Below are positions 34,414-42,385 of a stretch of 64,000 bases of DNA, piece by piece (within the stretch, counting starts at the first letter, position 1; each line of letters starts with the position of its first letter). The notes under the pieces were generated by a model. The model did not search any database and was not told the DNA's origin. It was given only the letters and a program-made list of their open reading frames with translations. The stretch is from Acidimicrobiaceae bacterium (lineage in GTDB: Bacteria; Actinomycetota; Acidimicrobiia; Acidimicrobiales; RAAP-2): the NCBI GenBank assembly GCA_003164095.1, contig PLRX01000036.1, forward strand, positions 1-64,000, in the 5' to 3' direction. Made by a program: the position numbers and the translations under genes.

Positions 34414-34889
34414 CCACGCCGACGCTGCTCCAGGGCCAGGTGACCGCGGGCGAGGCACTGCCGGAGCTGGCCTACCCGGTGACCGCCACCACCGTCGTCC
34501 TCGGCGCGCTGGCCGCCCGCGACTGGCGGCCGATGCACCACGACAAGGAGTTCGCCGTCACCCGCAACGGGACACGGGACATCTTCCTGAACACGCCGAA
34601 CCTGGCCTCGTGGTTCGAGCGCTACATCACCGACTGGACCGGCCCCTTCGGCCGCCTGCAGCGGGTCACCTTCCGGATGAAGGGCTCGATCTTCCCGGGG
34701 GACACCATGGTCTTCCGAGGCGTCGTGGCCGACACCGGCGTCGACGACACCGGCTGCGGCTGGGCCGCGCTCGAGATCACGGTGTCGGTGGACGGCGACA
34801 CCAAGACGTCCTGTACCGCCCGGGTGGCCCTGCCGGTCTCGGACGGCGACAACCCGTGGTCCCGCGCGGGCGACCGCTGGGTCCCCTGA
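34410..34889 (+). CDS. MaoC-type enoyl-CoA hydratase, catalytic subunit
   Basis: The 159 residues form one hot-dog fold with the hydratase-2 catalytic motif: Asp and His in ARDWRPMHHDKEFA, then FLNTPNLASWFERYITDW. It adds water to the enoyl-CoA produced by the dehydrogenases. With the 33886 product it would form a heteromer like ChsH1-ChsH2. GTG 34410 overlaps the upstream stop. Confidence 0.85.
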   Translation: MTTPTLLQGQVTAGEALPELAYPVTATTVVLGALAARDWRPMHHDKEFAVTRNGTRDIFLNTPNLASWFERYITDWTGPFGRLQRVTFRMKGSIFPGDTMVFRGVVADTGVDDTGCGWAALEITVSVDGDTKTSCTARVALPVSDGDNPWSRAGDRWVP

Positions 34890-34959
34890 CCCCGACGTTC
34901 CGCACGCACGACCAGACATCCACGACACATATGCACGCACCACCAGAGGAGAACACGAC

Positions 34960-36090
34960 ATGTTGGACCTGACCTTCAGCCCCGAGCAGGAGATGCTCCG
35001 CGAGACGGTGCGCGGCGTCGTCGCCACCACCAGCCCGCTCAGTGTGGTGCGCGAGCTCGAGGACGACCCGACGGGCTACTCGCCCGAGCTGTGGAAGCAA
35101 CTGGCCCACCTCGACCTCATCGGGCTCCAGCTGCCCGAGGAGTTCGGCGGCTCGGGCATGACCACCCTCGAGACCGTTGTCGTCTACGAGGAGTTCGGTC
35201 GCGCCATCGCGCCGTCGCCGCACTTCGTCAGCTCGATCCTGTGCGGCGGCTCGCTCGCCCGCTCGGGCAGCGCGGACCAGAAGCAGTCCTGGCTTCCCGG
35301 CATCGTCTCGGGCGAGGCCATCCTCACCCCGGCGTGGCTCGAGCCGGAGAACACCTCGGGCCCGACCGGCGTGCAGCTGCGGGCCGTGCCCGACGGGGAC
35401 GGGTGGACCCTCACCGGCGTCAAGCGGCACGTGGCCTTCGCCTCCTCGGCCACTCGCCTGGTGGTGCTCGCCCGGACGGGCGACGCGCCCGACGCCGTCG
35501 ACCTGTTCCTGGTGGACCCGGCCGACCCGGGTGTCACCCTCACCCAGCAGATGACCATCGCGTCCGATGCGCAGTACAAGGTGGAGCTGGCCGGGGTGCG
35601 CGTCACCGAGGCCGACCGGATCGGCGCCGCTGGCGCAGGGTGGACGACCTGGAGTGCCGTGATGCACGAGGGGATCATCCTGACTGCCGCCCAGGCCGTC
35701 GGCGGCGCCCAGTACGCCATGGAGATCACCACCCAGTACGCCAAGGACCGCCACCAGTTCGACAAGCCGCTGGGCGCCTTCCAGGCGCTGGCCCACTACC
35801 TCGCCGACGCCACCACTGCGGTCGACGGCGCCGAGGTCCTGGTCCACGAGGCAGCGTGGGCACGGGCCGAGGGCCGCCCGGTGGCCAAGCTCGCCCCCAT
35901 GGCCAAGCTGTATGCCTGCAACACCTTCCGCGACGTGACGGCGATGGCCCAGCAGATCTTCGGCGGCATCGGCTTCACCGTCGAGTTCGACATCCAGCTC
36001 TACTTCCGTCGGGCCAAGGAGCTGCAGCTGTCGTGGTGGGACCCGCGGACGCTCGAGGAGCTCATCGCCGCGCAGGTGCTGGACGGCTGA
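34960..36090 (+). CDS. Acyl-CoA dehydrogenase, second subunit type
   Basis: The 376 residues include LIGLQLPEEFGGSGM, TLTGVKRHVAFASSA, the C-terminal helix with YAKDRHQFDKPLGAFQALAH and QQIFGGIGFTVEFD. The FAD loop is less canonical (TPAWLEPENTSGPTGV) than in the 31451 enzyme, consistent with the non-identical partner of a heteromeric dehydrogenase such as ChsE1-ChsE2 (FadE28/29). SD AGAGGAG precedes ATG 34960. Last enzyme gene before the long hairpin. Confidence 0.9.
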   Translation: MLDLTFSPEQEMLRETVRGVVATTSPLSVVRELEDDPTGYSPELWKQLAHLDLIGLQLPEEFGGSGMTTLETVVVYEEFGRAIAPSPHFVSSILCGGSLARSGSADQKQSWLPGIVSGEAILTPAWLEPENTSGPTGVQLRAVPDGDGWTLTGVKRHVAFASSATRLVVLARTGDAPDAVDLFLVDPADPGVTLTQQMTIASDAQYKVELAGVRVTEADRIGAAGAGWTTWSAVMHEGIILTAAQAVGGAQYAMEITTQYAKDRHQFDKPLGAFQALAHYLADATTAVDGAEVLVHEAAWARAEGRPVAKLAPMAKLYACNTFRDVTAMAQQIFGGIGFTVEFDIQLYFRRAKELQLSWWDPRTLEELIAAQVLDG

Positions 36091-36157
36091 CGGGTTGACG
36101 GGTTGACGGGCTGACGGCTGGAGGCCGGCGAGCTCGTCGCCGGCGTCAACCCGTCAG
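36087..36157 (+). terminator. Long nested hairpin with 8-nt tandem repeats
   Basis: CTGACGGGTTGAC (36087-36099) pairs perfectly with GTCAACCCGTCAG (36145-36157), and an inner GCCGGCGA/TCGCCGGC stem (36124-36144) sits between. The left arm is part of four tandem 8-nt units (GACGGGTT, GACGGGTT, GACGGGCT, GACGGCTG; 36089-36120). It begins at the stop of the dehydrogenase gene and probably ends the catabolic operon. Confidence 0.65.
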
Positions 36158-36245
36158 TCGTCGATTCGGTATCCGGCCCTGTGCCTGCGCTACGGTCATG
36201 GCTGCGCCCCGGGGAGGGCGGTAACGGACAGTTTGGGGGAGTCAG

Positions 36246-38087
36246 ATGGCTGCAGACACTGCAACGGCGGCACCGGCGGCGAACGGCGGCAAGGAGCGCA
36301 GCGGACTGGCGAAGTTCCTGTTCGTCCACGAGATCGACGAGTACCCGACCACGGGCAGGCGGACGGGCTACCTGGCCCTGGCCGTGCTCGCCACGATCGT
36401 CCTGTACTACACGTACTACACGCAGACCGGGGTCACCCCAAACATCCTGGTCTCGTACCACATGTCCTTCTCGTTCTACGTGTGGATCGTGGTCATCTCG
36501 AACGCCATCGGCGCCTTCGCGTCGCTGCCTGCATCCAAGACCGACAAACTCGGGCGGTCCAACGTCGTCATCTACGGGCTGCTGATCATCGGCCTGCTCG
36601 TCGCCGTCGGCGTCCCGCTGTGCCAGACGGAGTGGCAGTTCGCCACCGTCATCTGCGTCCTCGGGCTGGTCGAGGGCGCCATCCTGGTGGCCACCCCGGC
36701 GCTGGTGCGTGACTTCAGCCCGCAGCTCGGCCGTGCGTCGGCCATGGGCTTCTGGACCGTGGGGCCGGTGGCCGGCAGCCTGATCACCTCCATCGTGGCC
36801 GCCCACACGCTCGACTCGTTCATCAGCCATCACGGGCCGGACGCCTGGAAGAGCCAGTTCATCATCTCCGGCGTCACCTCCCTCATCGTGTTCCTGCTCT
36901 CGCTGGTCTTCCTGAAGGACCTGTCGACTCGCCTGCGCGGCGAGCTCATGGTGAGCGAGCATGACCGTGCGCTCGTGGAGGCCAAGGCACGTGGCCTGTC
37001 GACAGAGGAGGTCATCGCCGCCACCGCCCACCCGTGGCGTCAGATCCTCAAGTGGGACCTGGTCGGCTCTGCGCTCGGCATCTCGGTGTTCCTCCTGCTC
37101 TACTACGCGGCATCGGCCTTCTTCACCATCTACTGGGCCACCGTCTTCAAGAATCCGAGCGGACTGAACCTCACCACGTCACAGGCCAACGACCTGAACA
37201 CCTGGTTCTGGGCTGCCGACATCGTGGCGCTCATCGTCTTCGGCCTGCTCTCCGACCTCCTCAAGGTCCGCAAACCGCTGATGCTCGTCGGGGCCATCGG
37301 CTCCATCGTGATGCTGTTCTTCTTCATCCAGCGCGCCAACCACCCCTACTCGAGCTTCCACCAGATCATCTTCATCGAGGTGCTCCTGGCCTCGTTCATC
37401 TCCCTGACGTTCGCGCCGTGGATGGCCGGTTACACCGAGATGGTGGAGGCGAAGAACCCGGCGCTCGTGGGCACCGGCCTCGCCCTGTGGGGGTGGGTGC
37501 TGCGGTTGACCGTGGCCCTGTCGTTCATCTTCCTGCCCGTGGTCGTCAACTCGGTCAACCCTGTGGTCGACAACCTCCAGTACTCGCAGGCCACGATCAA
37601 CGGCCAGCCGTTCAACGCCCAGGAGTTCCAGATCGAGCACCCGCAGTCGGTCGCCTTCGCCGAAGCCAATGCCAGCTGGCTGAAGGTCCTCCAGAAGCCG
37701 GCCAACGCGCCGATCGTGGCTGCCGCCAACTCGAGTCCGACGGCGGCCAACCTCGCCGCACTCACCAAGGCAGTCGGCCCGGTGGTGTTCGCCAAGGTCG
37801 TCGCCAATCTGACCAAGTTGAAGACGCTGGTCGTTCCCTACGAAGCCCAGCTCGGCTACCTGGCCGCCCATCAGAACCAATTGGACAACCTGCTCAAGGG
37901 CGTGGCGAAGTCCCCCAAGCAGTGGCAGAACTGGTTCTGGGTCTGCATGGTCGGCATGGTGCTATTCGTCCCGACCATCTGGCTCAACCGTGGCCGGTGG
38001 AACCCGTCCAAGGCCCGTCAGGACGAGCTCAAGCACGAGGCGGACGTCCAGGCCGAGCTCAAGCAGCTGGTCGGGGCCAACGCCTGA
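36246..38087 (+). CDS. MFS transporter with large loop before last helix
   Basis: The 613 residues form a 12-helix major facilitator: helices 1-6, a cytoplasmic loop with RGELMVSEHDRALVEAKARG, then helices 7-12. Unusually, about 130 residues lie between the last two helices (after LPVVVNSVNPVV up to WFWVCMVGMVLFVP), probably extracytoplasmic and helical/Ala-rich. Placement after the acyl-CoA operon suggests uptake of its substrate, but this is guilt by association. GGGGGAG precedes ATG 36246. Confidence 0.85.
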   Translation: MAADTATAAPAANGGKERSGLAKFLFVHEIDEYPTTGRRTGYLALAVLATIVLYYTYYTQTGVTPNILVSYHMSFSFYVWIVVISNAIGAFASLPASKTDKLGRSNVVIYGLLIIGLLVAVGVPLCQTEWQFATVICVLGLVEGAILVATPALVRDFSPQLGRASAMGFWTVGPVAGSLITSIVAAHTLDSFISHHGPDAWKSQFIISGVTSLIVFLLSLVFLKDLSTRLRGELMVSEHDRALVEAKARGLSTEEVIAATAHPWRQILKWDLVGSALGISVFLLLYYAASAFFTIYWATVFKNPSGLNLTTSQANDLNTWFWAADIVALIVFGLLSDLLKVRKPLMLVGAIGSIVMLFFFIQRANHPYSSFHQIIFIEVLLASFISLTFAPWMAGYTEMVEAKNPALVGTGLALWGWVLRLTVALSFIFLPVVVNSVNPVVDNLQYSQATINGQPFNAQEFQIEHPQSVAFAEANASWLKVLQKPANAPIVAAANSSPTAANLAALTKAVGPVVFAKVVANLTKLKTLVVPYEAQLGYLAAHQNQLDNLLKGVAKSPKQWQNWFWVCMVGMVLFVPTIWLNRGRWNPSKARQDELKHEADVQAELKQLVGANA

Positions 38088-38141
38088 CCGTCGGGTGGGT
38101 CCCGTCGCGCCTCCGTCGGGCACGGCGGGACACCCACCCTC

Positions 38142-38147
38142 TACGGT
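38142..38147 (+). promoter_or_regulatory. -10 box TACGGT
   Basis: TACGGT ends 7 nt before ATG 38155. Confidence 0.45.
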
Positions 38148-38154
38148 GTTCCCC

Positions 38155-38799
38155 ATGGAGTCCTCCGCAGTCCCCGGCCCGGGCTTCGCCGTCGTCGACC
38201 TCGAGACGACCGGATTCAGCCCGTTCCAGGAGCGGATCGTCGAGGTGGCCGTGGTCGTGCTCGACGCCTCCGGCCACGAGGTCGACGCGTTCTGCACCCT
38301 CGTCGACCCCGAGCGGGACCCGGGCCCGACGCACGTCCACGGCATCACCACCGAGATGCTCGCCGGTGCCCCGACCTTCGCCGCCGTGCATCCCTACGTG
38401 GCCGGCCTCCTCTCGGGTCGAGTGGTCGTCGGGCACAACGTCGACAGGTTCGACCTCGCCTTCCTGTTGGCCGAGTGCCGGCGCCTCGGTGACGAACGCG
38501 TGCCCGACGGTGTCGTCACACTCGACACGCTGCTCGTGGCCCAGACCTACCTCGACCTGCCGGGCAAGGCCCGCCTCATCGACTGCTGCGACCGCTACTC
38601 GCTGACGTGGGCGGACCACCACAGTGCCCTGGGGGACGCCCGGGTCACGGCTGAGCTGCTCGGCGCCATGCGGTCGGAGCTGGGCGACGACCTGCTCGGT
38701 CTGGACCGCCTCCTCGACGACAGCAGGTCCAGGGCATGGCCGGGAGCGACGGACGCCCGGCCCGCCGCCTGGGGACGCTCGTACAGCCAATCCGCCTGA
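38155..38799 (+). CDS. DEDDh 3'-5' exonuclease (DnaQ-like)
   Basis: The 214 residues carry the ExoI motif VVDLETTGF (DxE), ExoII GHNVDRFDLAFL and ExoIIIh HSALGDARVTAELL. It is a stand-alone proofreading/repair-type exonuclease domain without polymerase-binding or UvrC-like extensions. ATG 38155 is set by the promoter box rather than the track start at 37990. Neighbouring genes give no pathway hint. Confidence 0.88.
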   Translation: MESSAVPGPGFAVVDLETTGFSPFQERIVEVAVVVLDASGHEVDAFCTLVDPERDPGPTHVHGITTEMLAGAPTFAAVHPYVAGLLSGRVVVGHNVDRFDLAFLLAECRRLGDERVPDGVVTLDTLLVAQTYLDLPGKARLIDCCDRYSLTWADHHSALGDARVTAELLGAMRSELGDDLLGLDRLLDDSRSRAWPGATDARPAAWGRSYSQSA

Positions 38800-38833
38800 G
38801 GTCCGGCCGGGCCTCAGGGCCACGCCCTACGAC

Positions 38834-39757
38834 TCAGGGCAGCGCCTCGATCGGTGGCACGACCATGGCCCGTTCGCGGGCACCGGCGAGCATCTCGTCG
38901 GACCCGTCCCCGTCGCCCGAGCCGGCCACGAGGGGTGAGCGGGTGAGCACCACGACGCCGGCCACCAGTACGGCCAGGGCGGCGAGCTCGAGGGCGACCC
39001 ACAGGGCGCCGCCCCGCAGGACGTCGCCGAAGAGGGTGACACCGATGACGATGCTGATCAGCGGGTTGAGGGTGACGAGGGTCGTCCGTGACGCGGTGAT
39101 CGGCCCGGCGTGCAGCGCGTTCTGGAGGAGGAACACCGTCCCGAGGCCGGTGACCGCCAGCATGTAGGGCTGGAAGTGGGTGAAGACGTGCCCCCACCCC
39201 TGCGACACGTAACCCGTGATGGCCTTGGTCAGCGACGCGCCGAACGCCGCAGTCACGGCCGTCGCCGCGCCGAAGGCGGCGGCACGCCACCAGCGCGGGC
39301 CCCGCATGCCGGCGGCGATGCACGCGGCGATGGCGCTGATCAGGATCGCCGAGGCCACCACCCACTGCGAGGTCGAGGGCAGCAATTGCCCGCCGTGGGG
39401 CCGGGCGGCCAGGAAGAACCCCCCGAGGCCCCCGACCACCAGGAGCGCACCGAGCCACTCGCGCGCCCCGAGCCGGTAGCGGAACCAGACAGCCAGGATC
39501 AGCAGCAGGAAGAGCAGCTCGGTGGTGAGGACCGGTTGGACCACGCTGAGCTCGCCGAAGCGCAGGGCGGTGGCCTGCAGGCCGAACTGCACGAGCATGA
39601 GGGCGAAGCCGACGAGCCAGATGCCCCGCTTGATGGCGTGGGACATGAGGCTGAGGCGGAGGGCCGACGACTCCGGGGCAGACTCCACGCCGATGCGTTG
39701 GAGCACGGAGGTGACGGCACTGGTGAGGGCTGCGAGAGCCGCCAGGAAGAATGCCAC
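38834..39757 (-). CDS. DMT-superfamily (EamA-like) transporter
   Basis: The 307 residues form about ten membrane helices with two EamA-type halves (helix 1 VAFFLAALAALTSAV, later GPITASRTTLVTLNPLISIVIGVTLFGD). Family members export metabolites or, in the NIPA-like branch, move Mg2+. The substrate is unknown. GTG 39757 is preferred because helix 1 begins there and a weak TACAAC box lies 7 nt upstream; the track start at 39820 adds a Pro/Thr-rich stretch without a helix. Confidence 0.8.
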   Translation of the reverse strand: MAFFLAALAALTSAVTSVLQRIGVESAPESSALRLSLMSHAIKRGIWLVGFALMLVQFGLQATALRFGELSVVQPVLTTELLFLLLILAVWFRYRLGAREWLGALLVVGGLGGFFLAARPHGGQLLPSTSQWVVASAILISAIAACIAAGMRGPRWWRAAAFGAATAVTAAFGASLTKAITGYVSQGWGHVFTHFQPYMLAVTGLGTVFLLQNALHAGPITASRTTLVTLNPLISIVIGVTLFGDVLRGGALWVALELAALAVLVAGVVVLTRSPLVAGSGDGDGSDEMLAGARERAMVVPPIEALP

Positions 39758-39823
39758 GGCCCCCGTTGTAGTCGGAATCGGTTGTCGGGGTGGAGTGGAC
39801 CTGGCTGGGCCCGGGTCCACCCG

Positions 39824-40378
39824 CTACGCGTCGTCGGTGGTGCCGGTGGAACCGTCCATGTGGAGGCCGAGGTGGTAGCCCTCGAGGAACAGGTCGGCAT
39901 CGTGTCGGCGCGGGTAGCGGGCCTCGAGTTCGCGGAAGCGGGGCGAGTGGTTGGGCTCGAGGAGGTGGGCGAGCTCGTGCACGACGACGGCGTCGAGCAC
40001 CCAGGGGGGCGCGACCTTCAGCCGCGAGGAGATGCGGATCTCGCGTGTGGCCATGGTGCAGGAGCCCCAGCGCTTGGTCTGGTTCGTGGCCCACCGGATG
40101 GAGGACGGCGCCACCCCGTCGAGATAGGTGCGCCCGAGCTGCAGTGCCCGCTGCTCCAGCTCCGCATCCGAGGCGTGCAGGTGGGGCCGGTGGCGGGTGA
40201 GTCGGCGGGTGAGGTGCTCGACCATGTCGTCCCGGGCCGACCCACGCAGGTGCGAGGGCACGACGACGACGATCCGGTCACCCTCCCAATGCGCCCCGGC
40301 CGTCTTCTTCCGCCTCGTCGACACCCGGACCTCGACGTCCGGGGCGAACAGGGTGCTTGGCTGGGGGATCGAGGTCAT
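39824..40378 (-). CDS. YgjP-like (DUF45) zinc metalloprotease
   Basis: The 184 residues contain HELAHLLEPNHSPRF (HExxH plus a downstream His), preceded by the family marker RWGSCT. This is the gluzincin-like M48-related YgjP/WLM group, some of which cleave protein-DNA crosslinks. There is no signal peptide or membrane helix, so it is cytoplasmic. Start ATG 40378. The 66-nt gap to the EamA gene suggests possible co-transcription. Confidence 0.88.
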   Translation of the reverse strand: MTSIPQPSTLFAPDVEVRVSTRRKKTAGAHWEGDRIVVVVPSHLRGSARDDMVEHLTRRLTRHRPHLHASDAELEQRALQLGRTYLDGVAPSSIRWATNQTKRWGSCTMATREIRISSRLKVAPPWVLDAVVVHELAHLLEPNHSPRFRELEARYPRRHDADLFLEGYHLGLHMDGSTGTTDDA

Positions 40379-40444
40379 GGCGCCACGCTACGGCCGGGCT
40401 GTGACGGGTGTGTCGGTGCGGGTGCCGGAAGCGGGCGGCCGGCG

Positions 40445-41257
40445 CTACTGGCCCGGCATCTCCCGCTTGCCGTAGGGCGCCGGTGCGACCTCCTCCGACT
40501 CCTCCAGGGTGTCCTCGTCCGACTCGGGCCGCAGGACCTTCCAGATGGCTGCCCCCAGGACGCCGCCTACGAGCGGGAAGATGATGAAGACCCACAGCTG
40601 GTCGAGCGCCCAGCTGCCCTGGAAGATGGCCGTGGCCAGCGAGCGGGCCGGGTTGACCGAGGTGTTGTCGATCGGGATCGAGATCAGGTGGATCACCGTC
40701 AGCGTCAGGCCCACGGTCAGCCCGGTCATGCCGACCGGCATGGACTTGCGGCTGGTGGAGGCGATGATGAACACGAACACGGCGGTGAAGAACACCTCGG
40801 CGAGCATGACCGCCCCGAGGGGGAACCCACCCGGCGAGTGGATGCCGTAGCCGTTGGAGGCGAAGCCGGACGCCTTGGCGCTGAAGGTGCCGACGTGGGA
40901 GGCGGTGGCCGACTGCACGCGGGTGGCGCTGGCGATGATGTAGATGATCAGGGCGCCCACGATGCCGCCGATCACCTGGCCGACGATGTAGAACGGCAGC
41001 TCCTTCGTCTTGGTCTTGCCGATCACCCACAGGCCGACGGTCACGGCCGGGTTGACGTGGCAGCCCGAGATGGAGCCGATGGCGTACGCGGCCACGAGGA
41101 GGCTGAGGCCGAAGGCCAGGGCGACGCCCAGGATGCCGACCGAGCTCAGGGGCCCCGAGAAGTGCCCGGTGGCGAGAATCGCAGTCCCGGCGCCTCCGAC
41201 GACCAGGATCATGGTGCCGACCGCCTCGGCGATTCCGATGCGCACGCGCTCGTTCAT
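40445..41257 (-). CDS. Aquaporin (MIP family)
   Basis: Water or small-solute channel of 270 residues with six membrane helices and the two half-helix motifs HVNPAVTVG and SVNPARS. The residues around the filter and the length resemble AqpZ. A periplasmic insert (VQSATASHVGTFSAKASGFASNG) is longer than usual. The C-terminal tail is acidic (ESDEDTLEESEE). ATG 41257 has AAGGAGA 8 nt upstream. Confidence 0.93.
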   Translation of the reverse strand: MNERVRIGIAEAVGTMILVVGGAGTAILATGHFSGPLSSVGILGVALAFGLSLLVAAYAIGSISGCHVNPAVTVGLWVIGKTKTKELPFYIVGQVIGGIVGALIIYIIASATRVQSATASHVGTFSAKASGFASNGYGIHSPGGFPLGAVMLAEVFFTAVFVFIIASTSRKSMPVGMTGLTVGLTLTVIHLISIPIDNTSVNPARSLATAIFQGSWALDQLWVFIIFPLVGGVLGAAIWKVLRPESDEDTLEESEEVAPAPYGKREMPGQ

Positions 41258-41401
41258 GGGGGGGGGTCTCCTTTTCCTCTGGCGGTCCGCGCCTCAGTGC
41301 TCCGTCCGGAGCAGGCCGGACCAGTGCTCCGCAGGCTAAACAGCCGGTCCGGCGCAGCGGTGGATGGACGGAGCCGAATGGGACCCCGGTGCCTCGCCCG
41401 G

Positions 41402-41407
41402 TACGAT
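41402..41407 (+). promoter_or_regulatory. -10 box TACGAT
   Basis: TACGAT ends 6 nt before GTG 41414 and fixes the start inside the 936-residue track ORF. Confidence 0.5.
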
Positions 41408-41413
41408 GGTGGG

Positions 41414-41920
41414 GTGCGCCGCTACCTCACCCCCCGGTGCCTCGCCCTGCACGCGACGTTACTGATCCTCCTGCCCGCCTTCGTGTGGCTGACCGACTGG
41501 CAGTACCGTCGCGCCACCGGAGGCAACACGCTGAGCTGGGCCTACGTCTTCCTGTGGCCGGCCTTCGGCGTCTATGCGGTCTACACGTGGTGGAACCTGG
41601 TCGAGGATCAAGTGGCACGCCAGGAGGGGCGTTCGCGCAGCGGGGCCCGGGCGACCACGGCGGGTGCGGTGGACGCTGACGGGGCCACCGTCACCCCGCA
41701 CACCGGACGGGCGCCCGGCTGGGCGCTGACCGGCGGACGGAAGAAGAACATCGCCATCGCCGCCTCCGCACCGATCGACGCCGAGACGGGCGGCAAGGGG
41801 GAGCGGTACACCGCCCAGACGCACGAGGAGGCAGCAAGGCTCGCCGCCTACAACCGCTACCTCGAGTCGCTCAGCGCCGAGGACGAGCGGGCCGGACGTG
41901 CGACGGGCGGCGGGAGATGA
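41414..41920 (+). CDS. Conserved actinobacterial two-helix membrane protein
   Basis: The 168 residues begin MRRYLTPRCLALH, followed by helix 1 (LLILLPAFVWLTDWQY), a short loop and helix 2 (WAYVFLWPAFGVYAVYTWW). The remaining cytoplasmic tail is charged and repeats Gly/Thr/Ala. Similar small proteins are often encoded beside DUF3817 genes in Actinobacteria, as here: the stop overlaps the next ATG (ATGA). Function unknown. Confidence 0.72.
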   Translation: MRRYLTPRCLALHATLLILLPAFVWLTDWQYRRATGGNTLSWAYVFLWPAFGVYAVYTWWNLVEDQVARQEGRSRSGARATTAGAVDADGATVTPHTGRAPGWALTGGRKKNIAIAASAPIDAETGGKGERYTAQTHEEAARLAAYNRYLESLSAEDERAGRATGGGR

Positions 41921-42342
41921 GCGACCTCCTGGTCTTCAGGGGCGACCGGGCGATGCACGGCGCAGTCGTTCGCTACCGCGTCATGGCGTTCATCGTCGGG
42001 ACCGCACTGCTCGTGCTGACCGCCATCGTGATCTGCCAGTACGGGTTCGGCCTGAGATCGCAGATGAAGACCCCGGAGAAGATCGTGGCCCCGATCCATG
42101 GCTACCTCTACCTGCTCTACCTGGTGGTGGCGGCCGACCTCGCCCGCAGGGCCCGCTGGGGCCTCGGACGCATCCTGCTCGTCGTGTGCTCTGGTTTCGT
42201 CCCCTTCCTGGCCTTCATCGTCGAGCACCGCGTGTACCAGCAGATGCTGGCCGAGTGGGCGGCCGAAGGCACCGACATCACCGGAGGCACGGGCGGCGTG
42301 GGACCGGGTTCTGCGGCTGTGGCCCCCGATCCCGTCGGCTGA
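41917..42342 (+). CDS. DUF3817 membrane protein
   Basis: The 141 residues have three helices. The signature is GAVVRYRVMAFIVGTALLVL near the start and IHGYLYLLYLVVAADLARRARW in the middle, ending with FLAFIVEHRV. DUF3817 proteins are widespread in Actinobacteria without known function. ATGA overlap with the upstream gene indicates coupled translation and a likely complex. Confidence 0.85.
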   Translation: MSDLLVFRGDRAMHGAVVRYRVMAFIVGTALLVLTAIVICQYGFGLRSQMKTPEKIVAPIHGYLYLLYLVVAADLARRARWGLGRILLVVCSGFVPFLAFIVEHRVYQQMLAEWAAEGTDITGGTGGVGPGSAAVAPDPVG

Positions 42343-42357
42343 GCGCGTCGGAACGGC

Positions 42358-42385
42358 CGGCGCCCGAGATCCCTACCGGGCGCCG
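42358..42385. terminator. Bidirectional hairpin between DUF3817 and amidohydrolase genes
   Basis: CGGCGCCCG / CGGGCGCCG, 9 bp with a 10-nt loop, lies 16 nt after the DUF3817 stop and overlaps the stop region of the convergent amidohydrolase. Confidence 0.5.

Noticed and set aside
39110-41920. 936-aa plus-strand ORF
   Set aside because: It runs antisense through EamA, YgjP and aquaporin genes; only its last 168 codons, from GTG 41414, are a credible gene.
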